Positions 50,290 through 62,000 of a stretch of DNA of 64,000 nt are shown piece after piece. The translations under genes and the position numbers were made by a program. The stretch lies in NCBI GenBank assembly GCA_022605955.1, contig JAKCOZ010000001.1, positions 17,724,146 to 17,788,145 on the forward strand. The letters are read 5' to 3'. Under the pieces are notes generated by a model. That model made no database searches. It was not told the origin of the DNA and worked only from the letters and a program-made list of their open reading frames with translations. Source of the stretch: Rallus limicola. Its lineage: Eukaryota > Chordata > Aves > Gruiformes > Rallidae. The stretch's first letter is position 1. Every line of letters starts with the position of its first letter.

Positions 50290-53200
50290 AAATTTACTAT
50301 CTCAATATGGCCATGAAGGGCATATTGTCATGGCCTCCTCCTCATCTTTTTCCTCCTATCCAAAAAAGCAGCAGACAAGTCCCAACCCTCCCGCCTCCAA
50401 GATGATTTCACAGCACACTTGATTTCTTCTGTTCCCAGACAACTATACTGATGTGTATGCTTAGTCAGGGCCCTTCCTCACAAATTATGTAGGTGATTTA
50501 TATAGATAAATAGATAGACTTCTGATGTCTTTCACATCAGAAAACTCTCCCGCCGCTGATGTTCCTGCTCTTCCCCTGGGTACTTGTTGTAGGCATCCTC
50601 AGTGTGGGACGTCTCAGGGACAGCTCCATGGCACGTTCTGTGGGCATTTGGGATTGCCTGGGTGCCTTGTTAGAGGATCTGTAAGCAGCCAATAGCTACC
50701 ACGCTGATAGTGCATCTGAAGCAACACAGAGTCGACAGATATGGAAACAGAAATTAATTTGCTATCAGCTTGAGCTGTAAGGATTACAGACTGCTCCCAT
50801 GGATGGTTCCAGTCTACCTCTCCTGCAGGCACTGCTGCCACCCTCATCTGGGAAAGGTGACTCCAGCTGCATGCAGGAGCAAAAGAGGTGCCAGCTCTTT
50901 CCCTATGATGTAAAGTGGAGGAAGGAAGCTGAAGCTTATGATGTTGGAAAGGACTTTAAATGCAGCCCTCCATCTCTCTGCTAAGAATGACATGGTGCAT
51001 GAACAGGATCCGAAACATCATTGTTTGTGCACTGTGGAAAAAATGCCAGTCCAGTGCTTTAGGATCCTCCCCCATCCTTCAGCCAGTTTCTATCAAAGGT
51101 TCAGCAACCGCGGGAGCCAGTAGCCTAGAAAATGGCAGATCATTAAACCTCTGCTTGGTTTCAAAATCCCACTGCCACCAGGGAACAGAAGGATTTTGTT
51201 TAAAATGACTTTAAAATATAAGTCATCGTTGAAAAGCCTGCTCAGCTCAGTTTTGTGCAGATAATTAGATGCTTCAGCCCCACCATGCTGATGAGACTGC
51301 TGATGAGCTGGTCAATGAAGTTAAGTGCTGAGTTGGGACATTCATCCCCCTCCTCTGTTACCATGGGAAAGCCACTTCCCAGCTCCAGTGTGATCCCCAT
51401 GGCTAAGGACTCCCTCCCGCATGAAATATATTCCTTTTTAGCACTCATGGGCATCTCTGAGTTCCAGATACCTACTGCTCTGGTTCCTTTGCAAGGAGGA
51501 AATGTGATATTGCCTAGCTGCCATCAGCTGCCTGCAGCTTACAGGGCAGAGGTAGGCTAAAATATCTGGTTATCTTACAAGGCTTCTCTCCGCATCAAGA
51601 AAGATGCCGTCTCATGCAGGAGGAGGAGGTGACAGCAGCTTGTCACAAGATTCATGTATACCACATCATAAGCAGCAGAAGCAAGGCTTTTCTTTCAAAT
51701 ATATTTCACAGAAAGGTTTCCTCTGACAACTTGCAGAGTATGGGCTGAGGAATATGTGTGGATCTCAGTGAAGCCAGATGAGTAGTCCTGCATCTGTGGT
51801 CACATGAGCCCATTAGGAATCTTCAGTGGACTTAATTTAAATTGGGGTTTTTTTTTTCTTTCAGAGTGGAATAAATAATAACAACCTGTGCAGGAAAAAC
51901 ATGAGTGGTGCTACTGATAACCTGTTTTCTGGAGTGTAGTATGGTTGTCTATATTAACCTTCCCAAAAGCTTGAAGAACTTAAAGCAGTTTTTGTCATAT
52001 GCTACTAATAAGTGGCAGTCTGTTTGTTAGGAACGTGTCTTGTTCAGGCACCATGCATCCTGCTTAGCTTAAAGTCTCTCTGCAACATATTGGGAAAGTA
52101 TATTTGTACTGTTTATCATTGTTCACAGCTAATGAAATTCGCAGACCTGCAAATATGGCCAGGCTTCAAAATTGTGCCTAATACATCGTGCATGCCAGAC
52201 CTATTGCACATCTACAGTTAGCCTATGCGCATGCTGATGACCTCTTCATCACCTGTGCAGCAGGTCCAAGGTGTACAGAACACATCGAGCTGATTCTGCA
52301 TGTTCAGCAGCCTCGCTCCCCACATTGTGCAACACCCATTTACCAGGAAACAGGCGATGCGCTACCTGTGCCGTGAGGCTGCTGGACATGGTAACTCTGT
52401 AGATTGCCACCCCAAGCAGGAGGGTGGTAAACACCCAAAGCAGTCCCTATTGCTTAAATTGGTTGGGTTGGCAGACCTTAGCTAGATCTTTAGGGAGAGT
52501 CTCCATGCCTTCAATGGTGAGACTGAAGAACCATCCCTGTGACTCAGACATGAACTTAGCAGTAGCAGTACTTGTGATGCCTATTGCCAAGTATGGCCTT
52601 GTACATAATTGTATGATAACATCTGTGGTTTTGGATACTCTGGGAGAAAGTTTGAATATAGAGGGCACTCACCATGAAGTGGATGGTCCCCTGGGAAGCT
52701 GGGAAATAGCTCATCTTCCTCTTCCTCATGTTTTCTTTTACCTTCCAGGTGTTCCCGCCCTGTGTCCTCTCCCAGGAGGGAAGCTGGGCTGTCAGTAGGT
52801 CTCCTGCAGTGAGCTGCCTGTACTTTATTTGCCTTGGCCACAGGTGTAGCACACATGTCAGGAAGAAGCATTTTAGCTGAAGGTAAGTCACAGTCTGACT
52901 GACTCTTGCTGCTGGAATCTGTGAAGGACACAGCACAAGACAGCTTTGAATAAAGCAACCATGGTTCAGTGTACCTTCCAGTTTGTGTGAAAAGGAGAGG
53001 CATGGGTGTGGTCTAGGTACATTCAAACCCAATCATATTTAAAATGTCTTTAATCTTTCTGCGTTGTGCTTCGGTGTTACAGGGGCACGATCCCCAAACT
53101 TTCAGTGGTCCTTGTGGGAGATTTTCCAAAAAGGGTTGTAGAAGTAAGGGGATAGAACCAAATGATCAAGAAAGCTCAACTTCCCTGTCAGTAACCAAAT

Positions 53201-55531
53201 AGCTGTCTGTCTTTTCTGAAGAACTCATGAGTACAGGAGATGTTGAGCTGCTCAGAAAATCTGTCAGCAAGATCACTGTAGAATTTGCTGAATGCCAAAT
53301 GCTTTAAAAAATCTCATCCTTTCTTAAGTGTCCGTGTAGGTATATCTACCCTATAGGTAGATGGGCCAGGTAGATGGGTCTGTGTCCTCCCCAGTTCAGG
53401 TCCATTTGTCCTTTCTTTTATATCTGGGTTAGCTTATAGTGTTTATAACACATGGGTGTTATAAACAATCCCAGTAAGAGCTGAAGGCAACCTCAACATT
53501 AGCATAGTTAACCACTGGGGAATATAGGTTCAATGGTTAGCATGACCCTGAAGCAAATGCTACAGTTCAGGTTCATCAGCTATTATTACAGAAGAACTTT
53601 ACCATCTTAATGCAGTAATGGACTGTGCTCTTGAGAAGTCATCCACACCCAGATTCTGGAGCTGTTCCCCTCTCCCCTCTCCTCTCTAAATAGCAGCAGG
53701 TGTGAACTCCAACAAGATGTAGTGGAAGAAACTCCATTATTTAATATACATTTTACTTCTGATGCAGTATTTAGCATTGGCAAAACACCTAACATTTCAG
53801 ATGTCTGAGAGTTTTATTTTCTGAACAAATAATAAGTTCTATTTATAATAAGCCTTGGAGCAATGGTAATTATAACATCTGGAGACAAAGTGTCCAGTTC
53901 TGCCCTCAGTAAAAGCCCACACAATAGGAATTTTACAAAGGGCTGACACTAAGATGAAGAAAATGCATTTACAAGAGCTCTGAAAATTAGCCAAAGCTTC
54001 ATTCATGTCAGAAAAGGATGGTTGTTCAAATTTTATCTTCTCCAATTATCACCGATCTTTGGGTAAACTTCTAAACACAATTGCATGTATCCAACCATGC
54101 TGACCTTAAAAACCTGGTGTGAGGTCCACCTCTGTGTTTGAGGCATATTGTGCAAAATGGAACTCAAATCCTCTAGGATCAATTAGGTTTGAGTTTTCTG
54201 GTGAGAAAACGGGTGAGGTTTTGAATATTTGTGGGATAAAGGAGAAAGATAGACTTTGGAGTGGTCACTAGCATGGGGCTGGGGTCAAATTATTTGCTCA
54301 AAGAACTCAGAGGATATCAGGTTCTTAGCCCAGGATTTCTATATCTCCCATTCCTAAATTAAGGACTAGTTGCACTCTCTTGCTAGGTGGGATGCTGTGA
54401 AGAGGAATATGTTACAGAATCGATGGTGCTTATATCCTGCAGTAATGAAGAACATAAGGATACCTGAGCAAGATGCCCTCATGGGCAGTGATTAAAGCTT
54501 TCTAAGAATGACATTGGTATTTTCTAAATAGACTTTTTACATGTCTTCATGCTTCATATACAGCTTTCTCCCCTAAAATTTTTCACTGAGGTGCTCAGAT
54601 ACCCCAGTGATGAGTGTGACTTATGTATGAGCTTCCCACACAGATGTCAATATGGTGATGTAATAAAGCTGGGTGGAGTGCTGCTAAAGGTGAAGTAAAC
54701 AAAAAACTCACACACATTCGTGTATGAAGCGGCTGTTGTATTCCTGTTAGTTTGCATATCTTTAACATAATGGGACATAACACAGGCAGAATGACAAAAT
54801 TACTGTATCCATTACTGCTTTTATTATTTCCCCAGGTGTAACATCCTCATCCCTAGCTTTCATTGACTTGATAAAGGACCTCCTGTTGGTGGAGTATCAC
54901 TGGCAGAAACCAGGGAAGTAATGAACAATTATTTCAGATGTATTTTCAAGCACATGGAAATCAAGTTCCCAGGGATTTCAGAAGATTTCTTCAGAAATAG
55001 GGCTGCTAGTCTTTGTTTAAAATGAAAGAGTTGGCACTAGGGAGGAAATCAGCACTTTCTGGGTGTTTATTTGTGTCCCTTGCAAAGGCTATGGTTGCCC
55101 TTTCTAGGTACTGTGACAAAAAGAAAAGGAAAGCATAGACTGAATATTAAAAAGTCTTCTTTTTCACTGTTTCTTTTTTAACTTGGTGAAAGTGTTTCAA
55201 AAATTTAAAAAAAAAGTAGACTTTAGATCATCTGCTGCAGTTTCAGGTTATCTAGTAGTTGTGTTTGTGCAGTACACTCACAAATGGCTAACACTGCAGC
55301 TGGGAAGCCACACTCTCCTTATTCCAAGTCCCACTGGAATTACACTCACAAAAACCTGTGAACTTTGGAACCAGGCCCAGAGATCTTCTCATACATGATC
55401 ACGTCCTGTCCCAGCTTTCCATGAGAGGCTGGCACTGTACATCACAACCCCTTTTACGTCAAAGAATCATAGCATGATATAGGTTAGAATCACCTGATCC
55501 AGCAGCCCTGGGTTTTCTTAGGAGAGGACTC

Positions 55532-55561
55532 CATGTCCCTCATGTCCCTCATGTCCCTCAT
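55532..55561 (+). repeat. Three-copy nonamer tandem repeat
   Basis: The unit 'catgtccct' occurs three times in a row without change, followed by a partial fourth copy ('cat'). It lies in ISX intron 1. It is short, recent-looking and probably polymorphic. Confidence 0.95.
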
Positions 55562-58490
55562 TTCTGATACTCTGCATCTTCTTGTCCTCTGCTCCTACCC
55601 ATTTCCTCAGCAATTAATGGCTAGATTTAAATTTCAGGACAAGTATGATCTTGATACCTAGACTGCCTGTATCAGCAGACAAGCTGGATGATAATTTCTG
55701 GCCTGGGTATTCACCTTATAATAACTATGAGTATGTGTGTGGTGCCAGTTCTTGCGTTCATGTGGATCATGGCTTGGCTCAGATACATACCACATGGGGC
55801 ATGGAAAATGTTCTTAAAATCCACAGTAAGATATAACTCATCCATGACCTGTAGTACTTCCTTGATAAACTGTTCCAGGAAAGCAGATGGGTTTGTGTCC
55901 CATCCTGGAATTTCCAACAAGTTCCCTAGCTCATTTCAGATCCCTGACCTTGGCCAGCACTGAGCCAAATTACATATAGCTGACTATTTACACAGTTTGT
56001 TTAATGCCAGTGTTATATGGCATGAAGTTGTATGACTTTGATGAAATACAGCAATTATACCAAGATGTATAGCACTGGGTATTGCACTTCTGAAATAAAT
56101 AAACCTTATCTGCAAAAAAACTGTCAGTTCTGCTGGGAAGGCAAAGGGTAATAAGCTTAGGTATTTCTCTGGTGTTAGCAAGAGACCAGCTGTGAAAAAG
56201 CTTCATTTTCACTCTTTTTTTTTTTTAAACATCCTTGATAAATTGGAAATGCAATGTACAACATTTTGGAGCATCTTTACATCTTTCCAGTTTTCCCAGC
56301 TCCAGTGACAGTTAAGTGAATCTACATGTTCATATACTATTTTTATTAGTTCTTACATTGCCTTAAGTGTATTAAACCAACCTTGCTTTCTAGCAGTGGA
56401 GAGAGGAGCCATGATACTCTCTTGCTTCAGCTACAGTTGTCTCTGGCTAGGTGATGAAGCAAAGTCAAAGGCTGTTCTGCCTGCATTGTTTTCAAGGTGG
56501 AAAACTGACTGTATTCTCAGGTGGAACAATTTGGGATGAGATAGTACTGACAGTGCAGTAATGCAATCCTAGGAACCCACTATGTCCTGCATACAAAATT
56601 GTCAGACCTTGTGCTGGAAGCAGCATGCTTAGTTGAGATGCTCAGTGAAACAGGGCTTCAACATACTGATTGTGAAGCAGACTTAATATAAAAAGGTCCT
56701 CTCTCTGCCACGCTCCTCTGTTCACAGAGAAGAGTCTCATGTTGTTAAAAATGCAGTTCTATGGTCCATGTTGTGAACAGTGCTGACATCATTTTCAGTG
56801 GTGTTATCTGTCTCACTTTGGTTGCAGTGGCACAAGATTGCCATGAGCTCCCTGGAAAGAACTTTCAGCTCACAAAAGCTCATTCCCACACAGCCTATGC
56901 CAGTGTTTCCCCCTCCTTAAGCAACCTGGCACCTGGGTTCCTTAGGCACATGGGCCCCATTACCCTTGTATCAACATCAGTCATGTCCTTGATCACCCCT
57001 ACAAACTACTAAGTTGTCTCTTGTTTCAGGACTGTACTTAAAACATGGCCTGGATCTACTGCTGTTCAGATCTCATCTGCCTTGGTAGCTTTGGGAAACC
57101 TCTAAATGCTGCAGTACCAGTGGTCAAAGAGCCAAGCAACACTAGCTGTACCCTTCAGTAACATCTGTCTATCTTTGAAGCTGCCGTTCCTTTGAGCAGC
57201 AGGTTAGATTTCCAGATTATCTCAAGAGGTCCCACCACACCTCAGTAATCTTACAGTTCTCTGAAAATTCAGCAGCACGCTGTCCCTCTCCCCTTATATA
57301 GGTTTCCATGGAAAGCCCCAGGCACTGGCATAAAGGCAGTGGTTGTGTGCCCAGCCCTAGTGCTTGGATGTCCCATGGCTGTGAGCTGTGCTTTGGGCTG
57401 ACTCTGCCCCGCGGTCAGGAAACAAGCTCTGTACAGAGACAGTGGTGTAACCCTGTGTCTGTGAACAAGAAAATGCAAATCCTGTGCAAAGCATGGCTGA
57501 TGGGCAGTGTCAGTGGGACTGGGCTCAAGCCCAGCTAATGACTAATGCTACACTAGTTACTAAGTGTGGTGCCAACTTTGCTGTAGTTTTCTTCCTGATT
57601 TAGGTCTTGTTTGCATTCCAGTCCAGGTCAGCATCCAGTATGGACATACAAAGAGCTGAATCTATGTGAATAAGCAATGGTTACTTGCTTATTAATTAAC
57701 TGCCAGGATTTTGAGGAAAAGAAACAAACAACAAACCAGACTCCCTTACTACTGGATGGTTCAGTCTCCTGAACTGACTGTTCAGTCTCCTGACTGGTTT
57801 TCCCAGTCTCCTGGAAAATGGGCTCATGAAAAGAAAGTGTAGCATTAAGCTTTGTTGAAAGCAGTTGAGCCAGAGGTGAGTGAAAATTTTCTGTCAAAAC
57901 TGCAGGTCATTTTTCAGTTAAGCAGATGTGTTTGTACACATAAAACAACTCCTTTTCATGGAAGATGTAGATTAAAAGGGAAGAAGAAATACTAAATCCA
58001 GAAAATGGTGGCAATTGGTCTTTTTTAAGGAAAAAAATGAGACAATTTCTGTGGGGATAAAAGTTCACTCAAGGCCAAAGTCGCTAAACTGAGGAAACCG
58101 AAGTCAAAAAGGCTAATGCACTTGCTAGCTTGCTAAGATCGAAGTCATGCTAGTTTTCTACTAGCTGGCTTTATTTAGTTCATGAAAGGACCCAGTGTCC
58201 CTGATGATAAGGAGAAATGATTAAACACAAATGCTTTCTCTCTTCTTGTTCCAGCAATTGAGTTCTAACACTCCTTAGCTCCCATTAGCCTTACAGACCA
58301 TTTCTCCTGCTTGAGGATGAGTGGTCGGTTTTATCAGAAAATGGTACTGATATGAGATTTGGCTGTAACTCCAGACAACAGTCAGCTCTTGATATAAGTG
58401 AAACTCCAACAACTTCATTAAGCTGCAGCAGTTTAAGGCTGAGCTTCCCGAGTTTGAATGCCTGCCCTTCCTTATGACGGGCGATTCTTC

Positions 58491-58506
58491 TTTTTTTTTT
58501 TTTTTT
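58491..58506 (+). repeat. T16 homopolymer (A16 on the ISX strand)
   Basis: Sixteen consecutive T residues lie about 370 bp inside ISX intron 1 from the exon 1 donor. Two overlapping minus-strand frames here (58514-58275 and 58545-58291) start in lysine runs translated from this tract and are artefacts. Confidence 0.9.
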
Positions 58507-58877
58507 AATAACAAGAGTATTGGTTTTTAAAGAGAAAGACACCACGATGTGTATTTGTTTACAATAAACTCTTACTGAGGAGAGCTACTCGCAATAACTG
58601 TTCAGGTTGCATACCCACTTCTCCAACAATGCCGGGGATTCCTAACATACAAAATCCCACCAAAGGCTGGCAGCACAGCCCAGTCTACTGCGAGGTTGAA
58701 AGTGTATTATTTTAAAAAGATTATTTCTGTAGATATAATTAATGGTTTGTACCTGATTAGGGAAATCCCAGATTCCTAGAAAAGCTAAAGAATAAAAATA
58801 CCACATAAGCAAACAGAATAGTTTTAGGGGTTAAAAAGAAAGGAGAGTTTTCTTCAAGTGTTGTAACTGGTACTTAC

Positions 58878-59049
58878 CAAAAGCAAGTGGTGACCCTGTT
58901 TTTAGGGCTGGAGGTCTCTCAGGGTAGTTACTTCTGTTCCTGGTTTCACTGCTTAGGAAAGTGCTGGCAGAAGGTTTCTTTAAGATCTCCTCAATGGAAA
59001 AGGACAGGCTGGGCTTCCCCTGGCTGGCACACTCCCGGGGGTCCATCAT
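58878..59049 (-). CDS. ISX: ISX coding exon 1 (N-terminus with eh1 motif)
   Basis: This exon contains 57 codons plus one base. Two adjacent ATGs (59049-59047 and 59046-59044) are possible starts. I chose the first; the second has purine at -3 and G at +4 and may be preferred. The key motif is LSFSIEEIL (residues 15-23), which matches the eh1 core FSIxxIL used by homeodomain repressors to bind Groucho/TLE corepressors. Mammalian ISX has a nearly identical segment near its N-terminus, as I recall it. The rest (residues 24-57) is basic, Ser/Pro-rich and likely disordered. The exon ends TTTTG|GTAAGTA, a strong donor, and the leftover G joins TT of exon 2 to make Val58, giving a consistent phase 1. 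The reading frame stays open for 155 more codons upstream, so the start is inferred from the length and position of the mammalian N-terminus, not from a stop codon. Confidence 0.88.
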
Positions 59050-62000
59050 CTTCCTGCCAGTGTGGCCACGGGGCAGAGACTCCTCTCCTGCTCTCCTGGC
59101 TCTTGCTGCACCCCGAGAAACATGCAGCTGGGGAGGTGCACGCCTCTCCCCACCCGTGCCCAGCTGACCTGCAGGAGCACTGGGAGGAGAAACAAAGGTG
59201 ACCCACGAGTGACCACACGCGCCTTGGTCCTCTCTGCTGCTGATTAGGCTGGGACCCGTGCTCCTGTGTCTGGGGAAGACAGCATTAGAAGTGGGGCTGA
59301 AATGTCTTACCGACCCCACCCACTGCCAAACATCCCCCAACCGGTGCGGCTTTGTGGAGCTGTGAACAGTCGAATGGCCATCCCAGGAGGAGGTGTGCTT
59401 CTCATAGACCTGGGCAAAAAGTACTCTGGGGAGGGGTGATTCTTGCCGGTAAATGCTGCTTATGGGACAGTCATCCTCCTTTTCTACTTTCAGGCTGAAA
59501 TCTGTGGCAAGCACAATGGATTTGTGCTATTAGGGAGTTAAAAAATAATCAGCAGGATGAATACCTGTCTCTTGTGCCATTTACTAGGGAGGGAGACACC
59601 CTGCAAACATCTCTTGCATACAAGGAGGTGTCAAACATGGCAACCTCCTTCACCAGCAATTCCCGGGTTATCCTTCAGCCACCCCCTCCCCAGCCATCAG
59701 CTTTGGTTCAGGTTCTATTTTCTTCTACTTTGGAGACCCTCTGAACTTTCCAAACAGATGCTTTTCAACATCATCCCATCTTATCAGTAACAGGAGAGAG
59801 AGAGATTCCCCTTGCACATGCTTAGTAATAAGAATTAGTGCCTTCTACCCCCCACCTGTACTCCTAAAAATAACACATTATTTTCTTTCTCTCCTGAGCT
59901 GAGGCAAGCTAGCTTGATAATCACCTCCTGCGCCTCCCAGTCAGGTGTCCACTGCAGGGAGAGATTTCCTGGATAACGCAGATGAATGCCAGTGATTCCT
60001 CTCCTGGGGCACTTCTATCTTCTTGTTAATTTTTATTTTGGAAAGAATGTGTGGTTAGATATACTCACGTTCCTTTCCTCTCACTGCCCCCACTGCATTT
60101 TTTGCCTTCTTCTGGGATTGCCCCTCACCTTTTCAATTGCTACAGTTGTGTCTCCCTCTCCTGATGGTTCTCCTCCATGCCTTCCTTATCAGGATCTTAT
60201 AATTGTATTGGCAGGCCCTGCCTTATTTGCCCAATGAACTGACAATTCTTGAGCTGATATCCCATCATATGACCTCTTCATGGAGCAGAGACCAAAAATT
60301 ACTGTGTAACCAGGGGGCAATAAACCACACCTGATAAGATGAAAGGCTTTCGGCTTTTTCCATATTCGAGATACTGGGAAAGCAAAGTGGTGGGGGTGGT
60401 TGAGAAAACAACAATGAAAGAAGTAAAAATTGGTGCAGCCAGTTGCAATGAAGTGTATTTAATGATCTAATTTTATTAATCAAGCTTCTCCCCAGGTAAC
60501 CAGGTAGACAAGCCAGTGTTTTTCACTCTGATGAAGTGTATGGGGTAGAGAGTGGGATGTGCCTTTCTTTGTCCCTTTTGCAATCCATCTGCCCACTGGC
60601 TCACTCACGCGAGCTGTTTATGTAAAGGAGGATCTTGTGCCTTCCTGTCTGTGTGACGAGGTGGCAGCTGTGCAAAAGGTTTTGTGGCCCACTCTGTAAG
60701 GAGAGGACACCTTCCAGTTTCAATTGAGGGATGCCACCCTGGCCAAGCCATCCTCTCCTGCTTTCCTGCTGGTGCCTGTAGTTTGGGCTGGGCACATGAA
60801 GAGGGATGTCTTCCCCTTCTGTGCTGAGGCACAAGAGAGAGTGGGCAATTTATGGGCTGAGAAGAGGCAGGCGTGTCACCTGTATGCAGAGGGAAAGGAA
60901 AGACAGATGCTCTGAATCTACACCCTGGATGAAAACTACATATTTAATAACAAGACTCCCTTTTTTTTTTTTGTGATTCCTGATTAAAAAAAAACAGAAA
61001 AAAAAGCATGGGCACAAGTCTGATGCATTCTCTTACAAATGCCTTACTTTCCCTACTCAGCTTGCTTAAGGCACTAAAAAAGAGGCCCGCTCTTGCTTTT
61101 ACTGGCTTCCTCTAGAGTAAAGGCTTCAAATCTTACTCACTTCCCAGATATCATGAGTTGAATGTCCTTGGCCCAGCCTCCAGTGTATTAATGTAGCATA
61201 TATGACAGTGTCTGGACTCTGATGTTTACTGTGCTTTTATCTGGGAGGCACAGGGCAAACAGCTCTGGGGACAGGGAGCCTCTGTTTTTTAAGCCTCTCC
61301 CACTGTCCATTTCCCCCTGGGCTCTATGTACATGCAGGAGTTAAGCCTATGGCTTTGCCTGCTTTGGTAGCCAAGTGAAGCCCGAGAAAGGACACATGTT
61401 CCTTTGCTGTGGAAAGTGCTGACTTTGGTTTGTGATTAAAGCCTCCTTATGTTCAAGGGGCTCTTTTCTTGTTGCAGGGGGAGGAGGAGGATTTCTCAGG
61501 AAAGTCTTATAGGCCCCAATGCTTTTTATGAGAGGACTCATCTCTTTGGAGGTCACTGGCTGAGTAAATTGGCCTAGAAACTTCAGGGCAAAAATTAGAC
61601 CTCCTATCCCTTCTCTTTGCCCCATGTCCACTTTTGCTGCATTAAATGCACAGCGTTATGAATGGAAGAGACATAGCCCACAGGAATTTACGCCTCTATG
61701 AAATCTCACACCAGCTCCCAAAGAAATCCATGTACATCCACATCAAAAATTTTCTGAAGAGAGCTGAGGCAGGAACAGTAAAATACCTTTATTCGTTGAT
61801 CACATTGACAACATGACGAAGTGAATCCAGAGTAGCTCCACACTCCTGTCTCCACTGGCACCAACTTGTTCTGGCTAGGCACCTGCTGAGAAAACACTGT
61901 AGGCTCAATTCACAAAATCAAACTGTACATGTTTGCATAGCTATTCTGTCTCAGTTTGTGACTTTAAACCTCCCCTCTACTTGCAGGGACAAGTTGATTT

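Larger units (their letters stand above)
40033..58877 (-). other. ISX intron 1 (about 18.8 kb)
   Basis: Phase-1 intron between exon 1 (donor TTTTG|GTAAGTA) and exon 2 (acceptor GCACAG|TT). It holds two CR1 fragments, an A17 tract, a nonamer tandem repeat, a poly-T run (poly-A on the gene strand) and otherwise unannotated AT-rich DNA. Open frames within it (for example 158 codons on minus at 52556-53032) show no domains. A repeat-free block at 46170-46300 is a candidate enhancer. Large first introns of developmental transcription factors often hold regulatory elements, but none is proven here. Confidence 0.85.

Noticed and set aside
52556..53032. Overlapping 158- and 140-codon minus-strand frames in ISX intron 1
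   Set aside because: Two long overlapping frames on one strand without any recognisable motif are more likely chance. I found no splice-compatible link with ISX exons.
55455..55520. Possible CR1 tail ('agaatcatagcatgatatag')
   Set aside because: Only one short phrase matches and the body that should follow is not recognisable.
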